Origin: Populus alba
Taxonomy: Eukaryota > Streptophyta > Magnoliopsida > Malpighiales > Salicaceae
Assembly: GCF_005239225.2 (NCBI RefSeq)
Contig: NC_133296.1
Location: 11,532,001 to 11,596,000, forward strand
Length of the DNA stretch: 64,000 bases
Reading direction: 5' to 3'
In this document: in pieces, positions 22,975 to 36,079 of the stretch
Layout of the letters: each line of letters opens with the position of its first letter
Position numbering within the stretch: position 1 is the first letter of the stretch
Made by a program: the position numbers and the translations under genes
The notes under the pieces: model-generated
The model's input: the letters and a program-made list of their open reading frames with translations, nothing else
What the model was told of the DNA's origin: nothing
Database searches by the model: none

Positions 22975-24180
22975 GTTGGAAGAGTTTAATGCTTTGATTT
23001 GAAATGGCATGTTGTCCCTGGTTCCACCTAAACCATATCTTAATGTCATTAGCTGCAAATAGGTATTTAAGACCAAACATCATTCAAATGGGACTATTAA
23101 TAGGCACAAAGGTCACCTTGTTGTAAAGGAATTTTATCAGCAAGAAAGAATTGATTTTGGAGAAATCTCCAGTCTTATTGTCAATCTTTTGACATATACA
23201 AAGTAAATGTATATTTTTACTTCTTCATATTGATGATATTTTTATTTTTGGTAGTGATACAAAGGGTATTGAGAGTCTTATTTAATACTTATCATCTCAT
23301 TTTGATATAACGGATCCTGGTTCCTTAATTTTTTCATGGGAATGGATTTTTATTATGACTCTCAATCCATCACTATCACTCAAACAAAGTATGATATGGA
23401 GATTTTAGAGCGTTCTTTTATGATTAGTGCTAAACTAGTTTACATATCGGTGGCATGTGGCTCTAAAATGTTCAAATTTTATGGTGATTCTCTTAATGAT
23501 GGTACATCATATCATAATATGGTTGGAGCATTACAATAACTCACCATGACAAGACCATATTTATCTTATGTTGTAAATCAAGTCTGATAATACATGCATT
23601 CTCCCATAATACTACACTTTGAGGCTGTCAAACAGATATCACATTATCTTAGAGGTATTGTTGGCTATGGTATCACTTTTCTCTCAGTATCTTCTTTCTC
23701 TCTTAATGCTGTATTCTTTGATTTGGATTGGGTTGGATTACTAGATAATCATCGTTTAACAACAACTGATTGTTTATTTCTTGGTCTTAACCTCTTCTCT
23801 TGACTCTCTAAAAAGCAATTAACAATTTCACGCTCCATTATTGAGATTGAATATCGGGCACTTATTGTTACAATAAATTTATATTGGATACAATCTTTAA
23901 TTTGTGATCTAAGTATGTTCTTGGCTAATGCTCCCACCTTGTTTCGTGATAATATCAGCACTATTTATCTTGTTCTCAATCCAATACTGCATACACACAC
24001 AAAACATATAGAAGTTGATTACCATTTTATATGTGAACATGAAACACACAAGGAGCTCTTCATGGTCAATTTATTGGAAGTGACAATAGATGGATTTACT
24101 AAAGTCTTGTCCTCATCTCGGTTTTCATGGTTTTGAAACAATCTCAACACATCTCTCTACCGATTGAGTATGAGGGAGGG
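22975..24180 (+). pseudogene. Ty1/copia pol fragment, RT and RNase H, degraded
   Basis: A decayed copia polyprotein 3' part. Recognisable pieces: the RT start region near 23005-23200 (VFKTKHHSNGTINRHKG), the RT active-site region near 23218-23260 with HIDDIFIFGSD where YVDD is usual, a thumb/connection part from 23336 (GMDFYYDSQSITITQTKY), and RNase H from about 23700, including IIEIEYRAL near 23840 and HTHTKHIEVDYHFI near 23990-24045. Several in-frame stops and frame changes break it. Everything 5' of RT (gag, protease, integrase) is missing or unrecognisable. It ends at the purine tract TGAGGGAGGG (24171-24180). Confidence 0.83.
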
Positions 24181-24780
24181 TGTAAGAAAATATCACTCCC
24201 ACATATGCAGTCAAGAAAATTGTGCCAATAATAGAAATATTCAAGCAAGGAGAGGAACATCTCATGATCCCTTTATAGCTGCAAAACAATCCCATGACAA
24301 TTGCAAAACGCTTCCTTGACTAGAGCTACTGGATCTTATCTTGTGATCATTCTTGCAATTCATGGTGATTATTTACTTCCATGTATATCTATACAAATCT
24401 TATATGATATCATAATCAATTGGTTCAAGTACAAATGTCCACTTCATATCTTGCTTCTTCAATGACTTCATGCCACGAGTGCGTACCACTGTTTTTTGTT
24501 TTTCAAGTCATTTATTATGAGTTAGCTTTCATATAACTTCAAGTTTGTTTGGAATTTTTTCTATACGATCTCAGTAAAACCATCTATAGTCAACGATCTA
24601 TTTTACATTGGAGCCCTGGCTTGCCTTGCCTTGGCATTGCTATTTTGGTTATTTTTGCTACAATATTACGAGTAATTGCCAACAAGTACATGTATTTTCT
24701 CATAAACTGTCGACCATCACATCTATGTATATATGTTTTTAATCCTACTTGTCTGCTTACACCTATATAACAATGTAGTT
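24181..24780 (+). repeat. Probable 3' LTR of the copia fragment, end uncertain
   Basis: TGTAAGAAAATATCAC starts directly after the purine tract, the usual copia arrangement. No 5' partner was found in the window, so the downstream end cannot be fixed; the coordinate given is only a guess within the gene-free DNA before 25020. Confidence 0.45.
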
Positions 24781-25020
24781 GACAGTTGCAAGTATGTTGT
24801 AGCCTTGATAGATCACGAGATTCATCTCCCCTATCACCGCAACTTCATTGGTTCATACTTTAACAATTAACACATGACTACAACTAAAAGTTCTTCCAAT
24901 TGCTTTTGTATGATCGCTTTTATCTCATATGATAAATGCTATGTCGAATAGCTTAAAGCAACAGCACCTGTGATTCCAATAATATATAGCGAATTCAAAT
25001 CCGAACCCATCTTGGTGGAC

Positions 25021-25027
25021 TATAAAT
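25021..25027 (+). promoter_or_regulatory. TATA box of GDSL gene 1
   Basis: TATAAAT lies 60 bases before the ATG at 25087, leaving room for a short leader of about 30 bases. Confidence 0.55.
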
Positions 25028-25086
25028 TGAGCACCATCACCATGAGGATACGTACCTTCATATCATAATCAAGCATAAGGGGAAAC

Positions 25087-26619
25087 ATGAGGAGTTTCAG
25101 TACAGATTTGGTTTTGTCAGTCACTTTAATGTTAGTGTTGTTAGCCACTCGAGCTTGTGCGCAGCCACAGCAAGGCCAAGTACCTTGTTTTTTCATTTTT
25201 GGGGACTCGCTGGTAGATAATGGAAACAACAACAGGTTGCTTACACTTTCTAGGGCCAATTACAGGCCTTATGGCATTGATTTTCCGCAGGGTGTCACTG
25301 GTCGATTTACCAATGGTCGAACATATGTCGATGCCTTGGGTAAGTTTCGTTCTATGATATGCACTTGGGATTTTAGAAAAGAAAAAACAACCATGGAGAT
25401 TACTATATTATGCGAGAAAATGTATATATATCTAACTTAACTATATTGCATGTATTTTTGCAGCTCAACTTTTTGGGTTTCGAAATTACATCCCACCCTA
25501 TGCGAGAACCAGGGGTCCAGCGCTTTTAAGGGGAGTGAATTATGCATCTGGAGCTGCTGGCATCAGAGATGAAACTGGAAACAATCTGGTACTTGGCCAC
25601 ATTCTTACCATTAATCTCTTGATGCATTTGCAAGATGGAGCATAATTTGACAATATGATTAGTAAATAAGATTGAATAAAAAGAGCTTAGTAACCTTGTG
25701 TGCATGTTTTGATAGGGGGGTCACACCTCAATGAACCAGCAAGTAGCCAACTTTGGCATGACAGTGGAACAAATGAGGAGATATTTCAGAGGAGACAACA
25801 ATGCACTCACTAGCTATTTAAGCAAATGCATCTTCTATTCGGGGATGGGAAGTAATGATTATCTCAACAACTATTTCATGTCTGACTTCTACTCAACTGG
25901 CCATGATTTCACTGCAAGTGCTTTTGCGGCTGTACTTCTTCAGGATTACACTCGTCAGTTGACCGTAAGTAGATAGAGTATCAAATTTGTTTTTCAAAAT
26001 ATTTTTCACCGAGAGATTGAACATGTTCTCCTTCGAATCTCAGCAACTTTATGCCCTGGGAGCTCGGAAGGTGATTGTAACTGCAATTGGCCAAATTGGC
26101 TGCATTCCATATCAGCTCGCCAGGTATAATGGTACCAACAGCCGCTGCAATGAGAAAATCAACAATGCTATTTCTTTATTCAACTCAGGGCTCCTCAAGC
26201 TAGTTCAAAATTTCAACAATGGCCGATTGCCTGGAGCCAAGTTTGTTTACCTCGATTCGTATAAAAGCTCTAATGATCTGTCTCTCAATGGAACCTCCCT
26301 CGGTAATTATTACTTGCACGTTGATTTGTCATAGAAACTTCAAAATCCTGCTCAATTATCCTACAAGTATGCCTGTTTTGACTTGTGAGAATGATATACA
26401 GGATTTGAAGTAATAGACAAGGGATGTTGTGGAGTGGGGAGGAACAATGGTCAGATAACATGTCTTCCTCTTCAACAGACATGCCCGGATCGCAGTAAAT
26501 ACTTATACTGGGATGCCTTTCACCCGACAGAAGTGGCGAACATCTTACTCGCTAAATTAACGTATAATTCACAGACTTACACTTATCCAATGAGTATACA
26601 ACAATTGACAATGCTATGA
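25087..26619 (+). CDS. GDSL esterase/lipase 1, five exons
   Basis: Exons 25087-25339, 25464-25588, 25716-25964, 26044-26302 and 26402-26619; all GT-AG, total 1104 nt, 367 residues. The product is a secreted SGNH-fold hydrolase. It has a signal peptide at residues 1-25 (cut near ACA/QPQQ). Block I FIFGDSLVDNGNNN carries the nucleophile Ser41; block II is GVNYASGAAGI (about 108-118); block III GMGSNDYLNNY has Asn173; block V DAFHP has Asp333 and His336. All catalytic residues are present and length is normal for the plant family. Its style resembles the Arabidopsis At1g29660/At1g29670 group. Substrate cannot be told from sequence; relatives act on fatty acyl esters in cutin, surface lipids or pollen coat. 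It is tail to tail with the second GDSL gene, 1.1 kb away. Confidence 0.93.
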
Positions 26620-27728
26620 GAGAGGGATCAAATTCAACTCTTTATGCCCGTCTTCCTGTAATAGCTCTTCATATGTTTGGTTGGTTCTTGGTATTTTGTT
26701 CGAAGCTATTGAGTTAATGCTTAATGTTAATGTGTGGAAGAAGGTGTAATTGTTTCCTTTGTTTCTTAACACCAATTCAGTGCTACCACCTTCCATTCCT
26801 TCTGTAATAAATGTGGTGAGATTGAGATAATAAAAGCAATTGAAAATTTCCTACTGCTTCATTATAGCAACGGAAACACGTTTTCGGGAATCCAAGGCAA
26901 GTATCTTTCCTTTCAAGGCTGAGTTTCCTTAAAACAAATTAAGTCTCCCAACTTGGTCCCCAAGAATCGCCAAAACTAATGCGTCTCTAGAAGTTCAAGT
27001 CTCATTGTAGCAGAGAAAAGTTCTTAAATGTGCAAGGAAAAACAAAATGAAAAACAGCTAGGCCTCTTATTTTGGACACGGGAAAAGGAGACTGTGTTAG
27101 CTAGGTTCCTATTTGATTGATCAAATACAAGATGTCTTGTAGTGAACACTTGCTGCAATTAGTCACCGCAGTTGGAAGTTAGACGTCTAGGGCCAGGATA
27201 CGATTTGGGCTCGAGGGAGCATAGTTCCACTGCGTGTCAGAGCACATAGCAATACCAGTGATCCGCTTACAATGCTCGCAGATTTTGGTTGAAGATATTG
27301 ATTTTAGAATTTAAGACGCACCATACACAATGCACTGGTGAAACTACTGCAAACATATTTGTAGACAGAAAAATTAAAAAAGGCAACATTTCTGTTGAAA
27401 TTATTTCAACTGCATTAATTAATTACCGCTCAGTATCAAGAACCAGACTGCGGGGCAGCCTGTTCGTTCTGCTTTCTTTCTCACTTATTCCCAAGCATGG
27501 ACAATCACACCAAAAGAGCAATGTATCCAAAATAGAGAGTTTTTTTTCGTTTTTTTTGAATGGGATAGGGAACAAAACCAAATCAAAGTAGTTGCATTAA
27601 ACGTAGCAATTAGAACATGCACGTGCACAACAGTTCTTTGCTTTTAAATACAAAACAAACTACGACTCTCATAGATCAGTGATGTAATAAAAATTATGAA
27701 GATGGCATGAATGAAACAAAGATTCCTG
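26620..27728. other. Spacer between the convergent GDSL genes
   Basis: It holds the 3' regions of both genes. No further gene is seen; the open frames at 27289-27591 and 27711-28079 lie in, or antisense to, the second gene's 3' end. A polyadenylation-like AATAAA-type word (GATAATAAAAG) is at 26826-26836. Confidence 0.5.
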
Positions 27729-29864
27729 TTAATTGGATTCCATTTCAAGATTGGCAAGCTGCTCTATGTTCATAGGATAGACCATGCTCAAGTCCCCATT
27801 GAAGGCCTTTCTTCCCATCAAAACATTCACAGCTTCTGTTGGGTGGAATGCATCCCAGAACACATACTGTTCTCTGTTAGGACAAGGTGTTTGGAATGGA
27901 AGACATGTAATCTGACCTCTATTTCTCCCAATGCCGCAGCATCCACGGTTTATAACACTAAATCCTACAAAGAAATATCAGCGAAAATTAAAAAACAAAA
28001 AAACAAAAACTACTCAAGATACAACACACACAATTTATTAGAGCCAAGAGGCACATACCATATGCTGGGGAGTTGGTGAGGATTTCTCGGAACATACGAG
28101 CAACATCAATAAAAATGAATTTTGCTCCTGGCAACTGATTGGCATTGAAGTTTTTGAGCATAGCCTTCACATTTTCATTGAAAGGTTGAACTAGCTTGTT
28201 AACTGAATCAGAGCAGTTTCCTGCAGGGCTCTGGGCCAGGATGCTAGGAATACACCCCATCACTCCTAGCCCTGCAATAACAAATTTACGTGCTCCAAGA
28301 TTGTAAAGTTTAGTTAGTTTCCGGCTATATTCTTGAGTCAAGAGATCTGCAAATTGTCTTCCATTATACCGGTTCCGTGTTGGATAGTTAGGCATTAGAT
28401 AGTTATTAAGGTAGTCATTGCTGCCCATCCCTACAAAAAATAAGCTCCGTCCAACTTGCCTAGCTACATCATCTGCTCCAAGAGTATCTGTAATCTGATC
28501 GAGCGTGTTCTGAAAATTCCTTATCTGTTCATCAAATGGTATGCGACCAACCTGATCAAAACAATAATACATCCAAAACAATTAGTCCATGTTATATCAA
28601 TACAAGTATGCAAGTTTAGTTTGGTCATGTGTGATGGCCAACCAAACATCTACTTAATTATATTCTATTCCTGTGAATACGAAAGGGTCATTTATGTCTG
28701 CCACAGACACTGTAAATTGCTTGGTTCGTAGGCAATGTAGAATTGTATTGCATTCAATACAGAAACTGTAAATACACAAGAAGGTGCCGGAGTAACTAGA
28801 TCAATGGTCCAAGTATAACGAGCCATGTAAAGAAATCCAATAGGTTAGAAAAACATAAAATTGGTATCAAATGACCCCCTCGAAAAATGATTCAGCAACC
28901 ATGCGTGCATATCTTTAAGGCTTCATTAATATGTGTGATGATGCATGCTACTTAATTCCGTATGTATGAATGGATATGCTTACAAAGTTTCTGCCTGTGA
29001 CATCAAGGATTCCGGCAGCTGCAGAGGCATAGTTGATACCATTAAGCACTTGATCTCCTGATGCCTCAGAGTGAGCAGGAATCAGAGGGAGTCCTAGTTG
29101 TTCAGCTGCGGAAGAAAATGGACAAAAGCCAAATTTGGTAATCACAAACAGGAGATCAAAACAGGACTGCATTATGGTGTCATCATTAACAATCACAAAT
29201 GTGTGTGCTTAGCCAACTTCATAGGGTATGCTGCATTGCAATATTTGTAATTATCATTTGGAGAATGAAAAAAATGACTTTTCCTTTCAAGAAACCAAAG
29301 AAAAAAAGTAAATGAAAGGTGTAAGAACCGACCCTAATAATATGGAAAAGAATGTGCTAAGCATCAAACTACTGTCTCCATATTCCAAGTGGTTTAAAGT
29401 AAGTACAAAAAATATAGAGGTCTGTCTCCTACAAACAATATTTCGTCTGACTATCAAAGAGGATGAAAGAAAGGAAACAATGGCCATGAAGAAAAATATA
29501 TTTTATGTCTGCATGGCATCCTGAGCTCAAATACTCCATGAAAGCTTAACATAAAAGCAAGGAAAGCCAAGGAAGAGGGCAGGAGAGGCTTACCAATTTC
29601 ATCAACCATGGTGTAACCATTGCAGAAACGACCAGTAGGACCACCATTGAAGTCAATACCATAAGGGAAATAGTTGGCCTTGGCAAAAGAAGGAAGGTTA
29701 TTGTTATTGCCATTGTCAATGAGTGAGTCTCCAAATATAAACATAGCAGGCACCATCTCCCTTCTCCTTCCTACTTGTGATCCAAACGGGTCCACATTTT
29801 GGCCTAAACCTACACCCAACAGCAAGAAAATCACCAGCATGCAAGGCAGCTTGAAGGTAGCCAT
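27729..29864 (-). CDS. GDSL esterase/lipase 2, four exons
   Basis: Exons in translation order: 29864-29594, 29105-28984, 28551-28059, 27964-27729; all GT-AG, total 1122 nt, 373 residues. A secreted SGNH hydrolase with signal peptide (about residues 1-21), then a basic linker, block I MFIFGDSLIDNGNNN (Ser47), block II GINYASAAAGI, block III GMGSNDYLNNY (Asn176) and block V DAFHP (Asp333, His336). All catalytic residues are intact. It differs clearly from the neighbouring GDSL gene in the N-terminal linker and block II flank, so the pair is probably not a recent duplicate. The large third exon (493 nt) runs straight through KLTKLYNLGARK, where gene 1 has an intron between its exons 3 and 4. It may belong to a separate subfamily. 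Confidence 0.93.
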
Positions 29865-32800
29865 CTTCAGCTAAAGAGAGGAAGCAAGACAGTAGGAGTG
29901 ATAATTGAAGAGTTGTAAAATAAGAGTTGAGATCTTTGTAATCGTGAAAGGAGCTTTAATACAGGATGGAAGGTGGGTAGTTCAGAACTAGTAAATGTAG
30001 TCAACTGTTTTCTCCATTGCAGTAATTACTAATTACTCTCTGGTATGTGCATCGCGCCCGAATACATGCAGGCATTTTCACACTTGTGGATCTTGGTCCC
30101 TTCCTTTTCCCTTCTGAAAAAAAGAAACTTTTTAAAAAACATTCAAATTTATTGATTCAAATATCACCAATTTATTCTCCAAATCTTGTTTTTCCTTGGA
30201 ATTCGAATTGTATCTTCTTAACCTAAAACGACGAGGGTGGCAATATCTGGGAAAACAATGCTAATAGGGGTGGCATTAAGACATTAGCAAAGAAAGAGCA
30301 TGCTGCCCCTCCAAACAACCAAGCCAACCACTCATGTTATTGAAGGAAGGCCTTGAAATCTCATTATACAAATATCATGAAAGTTTCATGACTCGAAGCG
30401 TTTGGAATAAATGCGTTTTTGTCCATACATTAGTACAGTAGGTGATAATGTTTTCGATGCCAAACAAAATTGTTGCAATAATAACTATTTTAAAAAATAA
30501 TATAAATTATATTTTAAAATTTTATCTAATAGTTTAAATTACTGAGTTGAGATAATTCTTTAATATAATATCAAAACCTTAATAATCAAGCAGTTACGAG
30601 TTTAAATCTCATAACTTCTATTTATTTAATAAAAAAATTAAGCAAAAAGTAATATGGGTCTATTCAAATTTTAAAATCAAAGAATTTTCACTTAAAAAGA
30701 TGTATTAGAAAATAATACAAATTATATCTTAGAATCTTATCTAATAACTTAAATTATTGAGTTGAGATTGTTATTTGACACCCTTATACTCCCTAATAAA
30801 AATAGAAATGTTATACGAACTAAAATCATAGCTTTGGAACTAACAATCTTATGCCCCCCTTTGCTTTCATACATCAGTTGGAAGCTCCCACTTTCCAATT
30901 TAGGCATTAATGTCGAACAATACTGATTATATTGCATTAAGCAAGGTTTTTTGGATACTATATAATTTGGTTTGCTTTCAATTACTCAAATGGAAGCTCG
31001 AATCTGACAACACAAGCGGCTCTGCAGGATTTAATTGAAGCATGCAAATTACCAGAGACCGATAATTGATTATGGTCCCCATGTCTACTAACTGCGCAAT
31101 AATTAATTTATTTATAGTTTTAACTTTGAATTCTATACTTAATTTGATGTACCTTAATTATAATGTCATATACTTTTTTTATTATTATAAAAAGATATTC
31201 AAACTCGAAATTTCTTGAAACACAAAGAACATTAATGTATGTAGCTCCATATATATGATATATATTTTAAGTTCACAACAATCCTTAACAAGTAGATTTT
31301 GGACACTCGATAGCTAGACAAACCCTTTAATTATTTTTATAATCCACATTTGCATGATGATTCTATAGTAAGCTATCATAGGGTGGGAAAATTAACCGAA
31401 TTATCCTAAATATTGATAAAAATAGATCCGAAATTAACTAATGGTTTTTCAAGTTTTTTTTTTCCAGATAATTTCAATTTGAAATTTTTTAAAAATTTCA
31501 CTTAGCTCAATTCGGTTTAAGTTTCAAAAAAAAAAAAAAACCAAATTGGAAAAACTCATTTTAAACTAAAGTTCCATTAAATCAAAGCCTATGAAAAAAC
31601 AACCCAACTAACTAAAAAGTATATGAATCAAACTGAAGTTATTTGATTTTAAAAATATAAAATCGAATTCCAAGCTTACCACTTTGGTTCAGTTATTCGA
31701 TTCAGAATTAAAAAAAAAACAATTCGGCTTTATTGGATCTTTTGGTCCAAACCGAGCCATTTGAACCGGTAAGCTATCAAAAACCTGATTTTGGAGATTT
31801 CACAACTTGATGGGCGAATAAAGCTAGCGTTAGTAACCTAAGCAAAAAGTTGCAGGCAAGTCTTGATCGACGGCAATCATGTTTCATTTTGATAACACCT
31901 GGAAGAGACGCGGATAAAAGAATCAGAAGGGCCAAGTCATTTTAATTCTTGTAAAAGGAAAAAAGAAATAAAGTCAGTTTATAATCGATGGGTGGAAATG
32001 GCTGGGAACTTTATCCACTCCTTGGAATTGCAAACAAGATCCTCTTGGGGTTGAGAATAAAAGAATTCCTTCCCAATACCACTCAGGCAAAGATTTATTA
32101 TGCAACAAAAGTCAACTCCTTAAAATAAAAAAAAGGTCGAGCTAGGTAGTAAGGTAATAATAATTCTAGTTATGTCTTAAAAATGAGAGAGGTGTTCTTA
32201 GAGCAAGATGACATTTGCATGTGAAAGGAAACTGAAGGGGTCCTGTCAGACCCCAGACAGACAGATGCTCATTCAATTCCTCTTCTGTAGTTTCAACTTT
32301 CAACTTTCCCTCTGTCGATATTGGTTTTCCCTAGATAACCATTAGCTGACTCATTAAACCACATTTGCTTTTTTGGTGGACAATGAATACTTCTTTTTGG
32401 TTCTTATGCTACAATAATGTTTCATTGTGAAATAGTTAGGGTTTACGCAGCAAACACAGTCTCTGAAGTGTCATTTTCAATTCCCCTTCATGTTCTTGAC
32501 TTGCCACCCCAGAGGTTTTATCTGATCATTGCCAGTTAGTTCTAGGATCAGCAGCTCAGAATTAGGGTTGGAGACCTTTCTCTGAAATGTCATTTTTAAT
32601 TTCCGCTTCATCAATTGTTGGGTCAATGCTACTCAAAGCGTCCTAACAAATTCAACCTGGTCAGGAAACTTGGTTATTTGGCAAATAAATTTAAGAGATG
32701 GAATCATTTAGAAGAGGAAGGGGACTGCTTGAGTAAATTGAGTAATCTGATTGCATAGCATTGGGAACTCAGTAAATGTATGGCAACTATTTGGATATGA

Positions 32801-33490
32801 AAGTCCAGACAAAATCAGTGCAAGTTAAGAGAAAAAAAATACTAGATTTTTCCATCCTACACTTGTTTGATAATCTTTTATTTTTCACACTCATTCAACC
32901 ATTCCATCTTGTCACACCCAACATCACAAGCAAGCCTATAAAAACAAAAACTTATTTGAAAATGGGGTAAAAATAAAAGAAAAAAAAGTTATTACCTAGT
33001 ATTATGATCACTAGAAATACCTCACAAATCAATGTAGATTTATTGTAAGAGATTAATTATGCTAAAAAAAAGATATTATTACCCTAAAATATGCTGCATT
33101 GCTAATCTTCTCATTTATTCCTAATAATTTGTTAAGTGTAATCTACTGGTGATAGCGAGTCTATTACTATTAGTTAAAACCTATTTGGTTGGTTTATTTC
33201 TAATCATTCTAAAATCTGGTTTATTTTTTCCACTCTTAGTTATTATCTTTGGATAACACTCGGTGAATCAACAATTCTAAGGTTGGTAACTTCAAATCAT
33301 AACCTATGATTAATTTTCAATCAAGTCATATTAATGAATGATCCTTGGGTTTATATTGAGCTCATGGAACCCAACCCAAATCCTAGAAAATGTTAATGGA
33401 AGTTCCTCAATGAAGTTTACTTATCCTATAGCACTTGGGTTCATTCACAATATTTATTGAATAAAGGCTTAATAATCGTGATTTATACTG
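29865..33490. other. Intergenic region, no gene seen
   Basis: The promoter of GDSL gene 2 should lie just after 29865. Further out, two related stretches (30485-30560 and 30705-30770: ATAATAYAAATTATATYTTARAAT ... ACTGAGTTGAGAT-like) form a degenerate direct repeat. 31390-31790 has alternating AATTCGG/CCGAAC-like and GGTTCAG words typical of decayed retroelement interiors. Around 32450-32610 the phrase TCTCTGAARTGTCATTTT recurs 119 bases apart. No convincing coding sequence. Confidence 0.45.
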
Positions 33491-33494
33491 AAAT

Positions 33495-33625
33495 GTGATT
33501 GGTGAGTATTAGACTCAAAAGTTTTTTAATACTCATGATTTCGTTATCGGCGAATATTAGACTAAAAATTTAATACTTTCGATTTTGTCATCGATGAATA
33601 TTAGATTGAAAGTTTTGTTGTTTAA
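33495..33625. repeat. Degenerate minisatellite
   Basis: Three imperfect units of about 50 bases carry a GAATATTAGACT-like start followed by AAAAGTTTTTTAATACT and CGATTTYGTYATCG. The unit starts are near 33504, 33554 and 33595. Confidence 0.6.
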
Positions 33626-35259
33626 AAAATAAAGATGGATTTTTTCTTGACACAATCTTTTTGAAAACAAAGATGAGTTTTAAAAAGCTTGAAATGTCGG
33701 TCTAATAAGCCTTTTAATCTGGGTCGTAACCTTAATGAGATTTATAAAAAAGTTATAAACCCCAACATGGATGCATGTATGAATTAAAATTGATTTTATA
33801 TTATTTAAAGCAAAAGATCATGTCAATATATATTGTTGAATCAATTACCATATATATAACATGTTGTGATGTTAAGGATGATGATTAAATGACCATGGAA
33901 AAAAAAAATAAAGATGAAAAATTAAATGATCCAGTCGAATGCATTCAAACACAAATATCAATTTCATAAATATTTTTCAATCTTAAAACCTCATCACAAC
34001 ACATTAAAATCAATAATAATCTCAAAATGCAAGATTGTATTCATTCCAACATAAATATCCATTCAATGAATAATGCCTAATCAAAACCTTATAAAAAAAC
34101 AAATCAAAATCATTGAATACGCAAAATATTTATTCAATAGATGTTTAGGTTTCAAAATAAATTTTTAGAGTGAACGAGGATGACTAGGAGGAGCTGAAAT
34201 AGTAGTGAAAACCTGATGGAAAGAAGAAAATCAATAGTTGTGTGTGGCTAAAACACTCATAGAGCAGTTGTCATGGTTGACACATTATTTCACATGCCAC
34301 TAATATTTGACTAGTTCATGGATGGCTTTATAGGGTGTGCTAGGCCATCCTCCTTCATGTGATGACGTCGTAAGCCACCTTCTACTGGTGGGGGAGATCT
34401 AACAATAGAAAGCCACAATGGTCTTTTTTCTTCATATTAGTTCATTTTTTTAACTTTTAGATATGTTCACAATGAGATTATTAGATTGTGGGGTTATATG
34501 ATCGTGTAGTACCCTTTAATAGGAAAAAGAATAGTGATGAAATCGCTGGATTAGAGGTCAAAAGAGAGAAATTAAAAAGAGAAGTTTTAAAGTTGTTTTC
34601 TTTCTCTCTTTTATTGACGATGATGCACGGGCTATTGGTTTCAATTGATTAAGGGATTTTTAAGGGCTTTGAGTTACAGAGAATAGTGATGGTCTTATAA
34701 AAATTAAAGGTCGAAGGTAATAGAAATAATGGAAAGAAATTTCAGGTTTGGAGAGAGAAAGACAATGTTAGGATTTTTTTTATGGGAAAAGAAAGAAAAA
34801 AAATGAATAATGTTTTTATAGGGTTTATTTCTTCATATTTTAGCTCACATTCTCGTATAAAAAAATTATGGTGGCTAGGGCTTTGTTGGAACAAATGATG
34901 AATATTATTATTATTTTTTTTTTTGTAGTAACTCCTTTTCTCGACAATTCACTTATCTATTTATAGCTTATAAACTGTCATCTTTTTTCTTTTTTAGTTA
35001 TATGATCCATAATAACTCAATTTTGTTTTGGTCTATTATTTTTTCTTGTTTTGCACTTTAGCTCTTAGTCCATTTTGTTCTCTATTTTGATTTTTGATTT
35101 TCTTATTTTCTTTGTATTTTCTTTTCAAAAAATAACATTAACATTAATCCAAGAAAAAATTAATTAAGAAATACATAATGGACTTAATGTATCAAAAACA
35201 TATTTCTTTGAATTTGATTTTTTAAAAAAAGATGTCAACAAGAAAAAAATAATTTAAAA

Positions 35260-35487
35260 TTATAAATAGGGTGTGCAAATGGTCAAAATGTATCGAAAAC
35301 ATATTTTTTGAATTGTTTTCCTATCTTTGGATTTTAGAAAAATATTTTGAAAATGAGGGTAAAAAATCAGGTTATGACATAACTTATATGGTCTATGGTG
35401 TTTTGAAGTAGGAAAATTTAACTTTTCAACTAAAGTAGTGCTAGCTATATTGGCACATCTTCCCGTATTAATAATCATGCTACACAC
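35260..35487 (-). pseudogene. Ty3/gypsy protease fragment, degraded
   Basis: Minus-strand reading gives CSMIINTGRCANIASTTLVEKL followed by HHRPYKL. This is the start of a plant gypsy-type aspartic protease, where an I-x-G-G/S-C-T-N motif is usual; the active-site Asp is not recognisable here. It lies in the correct order and strand after the gag fragment at 36080-36900 and belongs to the same decayed element. Confidence 0.7.
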
Positions 35488-35775
35488 CTTATTATTGATG
35501 TGGCATCCTTGTTAGAAATATGTTTTCCTTTTGCTTCTCTAACTCATCTTCCTTGATTTTAGCACTCGATGCATGCCCAACCAAAGATAACTCACCCTTA
35601 ACTTGATACTCTACTCAATCATTAATAATCATGATAAATACCTTGTTATTAATGTGGCATCCTTGTAAGAAATATGTTTTCCTTTTGCTTCTCTAACTCA
35701 TCTTCCTTGATTTTAGCACGTGATGCATGCCTAACCAAAAACAACTCACCCTTAACTTAATACTCTACTCAATAA
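35467..35775. repeat. Tandem duplication, period 154 bp
   Basis: Segment 35467-35620 repeats at 35621-35775 with few changes. Shared phrases include GATATGTTTTCC-like AAATATGTTTTCCTTTTGC, CTCATCTTCCTTGATTTTAGC and ACTCACCCTTAACTT. It lies within the interior of the decayed gypsy element, downstream of the protease fragment in plus coordinates. Confidence 0.85.
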
Positions 35776-36079
35776 TTACCAATATCCTTCAAGTGGTGGC
35801 ATTTGATCATCCTCACTATCACTTTTAGTTTCCACTTTCTCGTTATCATGCATAATAATAACTCATTTTTATATATTAATAAGCTATTTGTCTTATTCTC
35901 AAACATCAAAAACATTTTATATCATGATTATAAGGTGGTTGCTGAGCAAAGTTACATCTAATATTAGTGGAGACATTTTTCTTGCCCTTCAGTGTTTTAG
36001 AGTTACTCTTTTGAGCAACCCTATCATCATTCTTCTAATATAGACTCCATGATGAAAACAAACCAAAATATTAGCTCAA

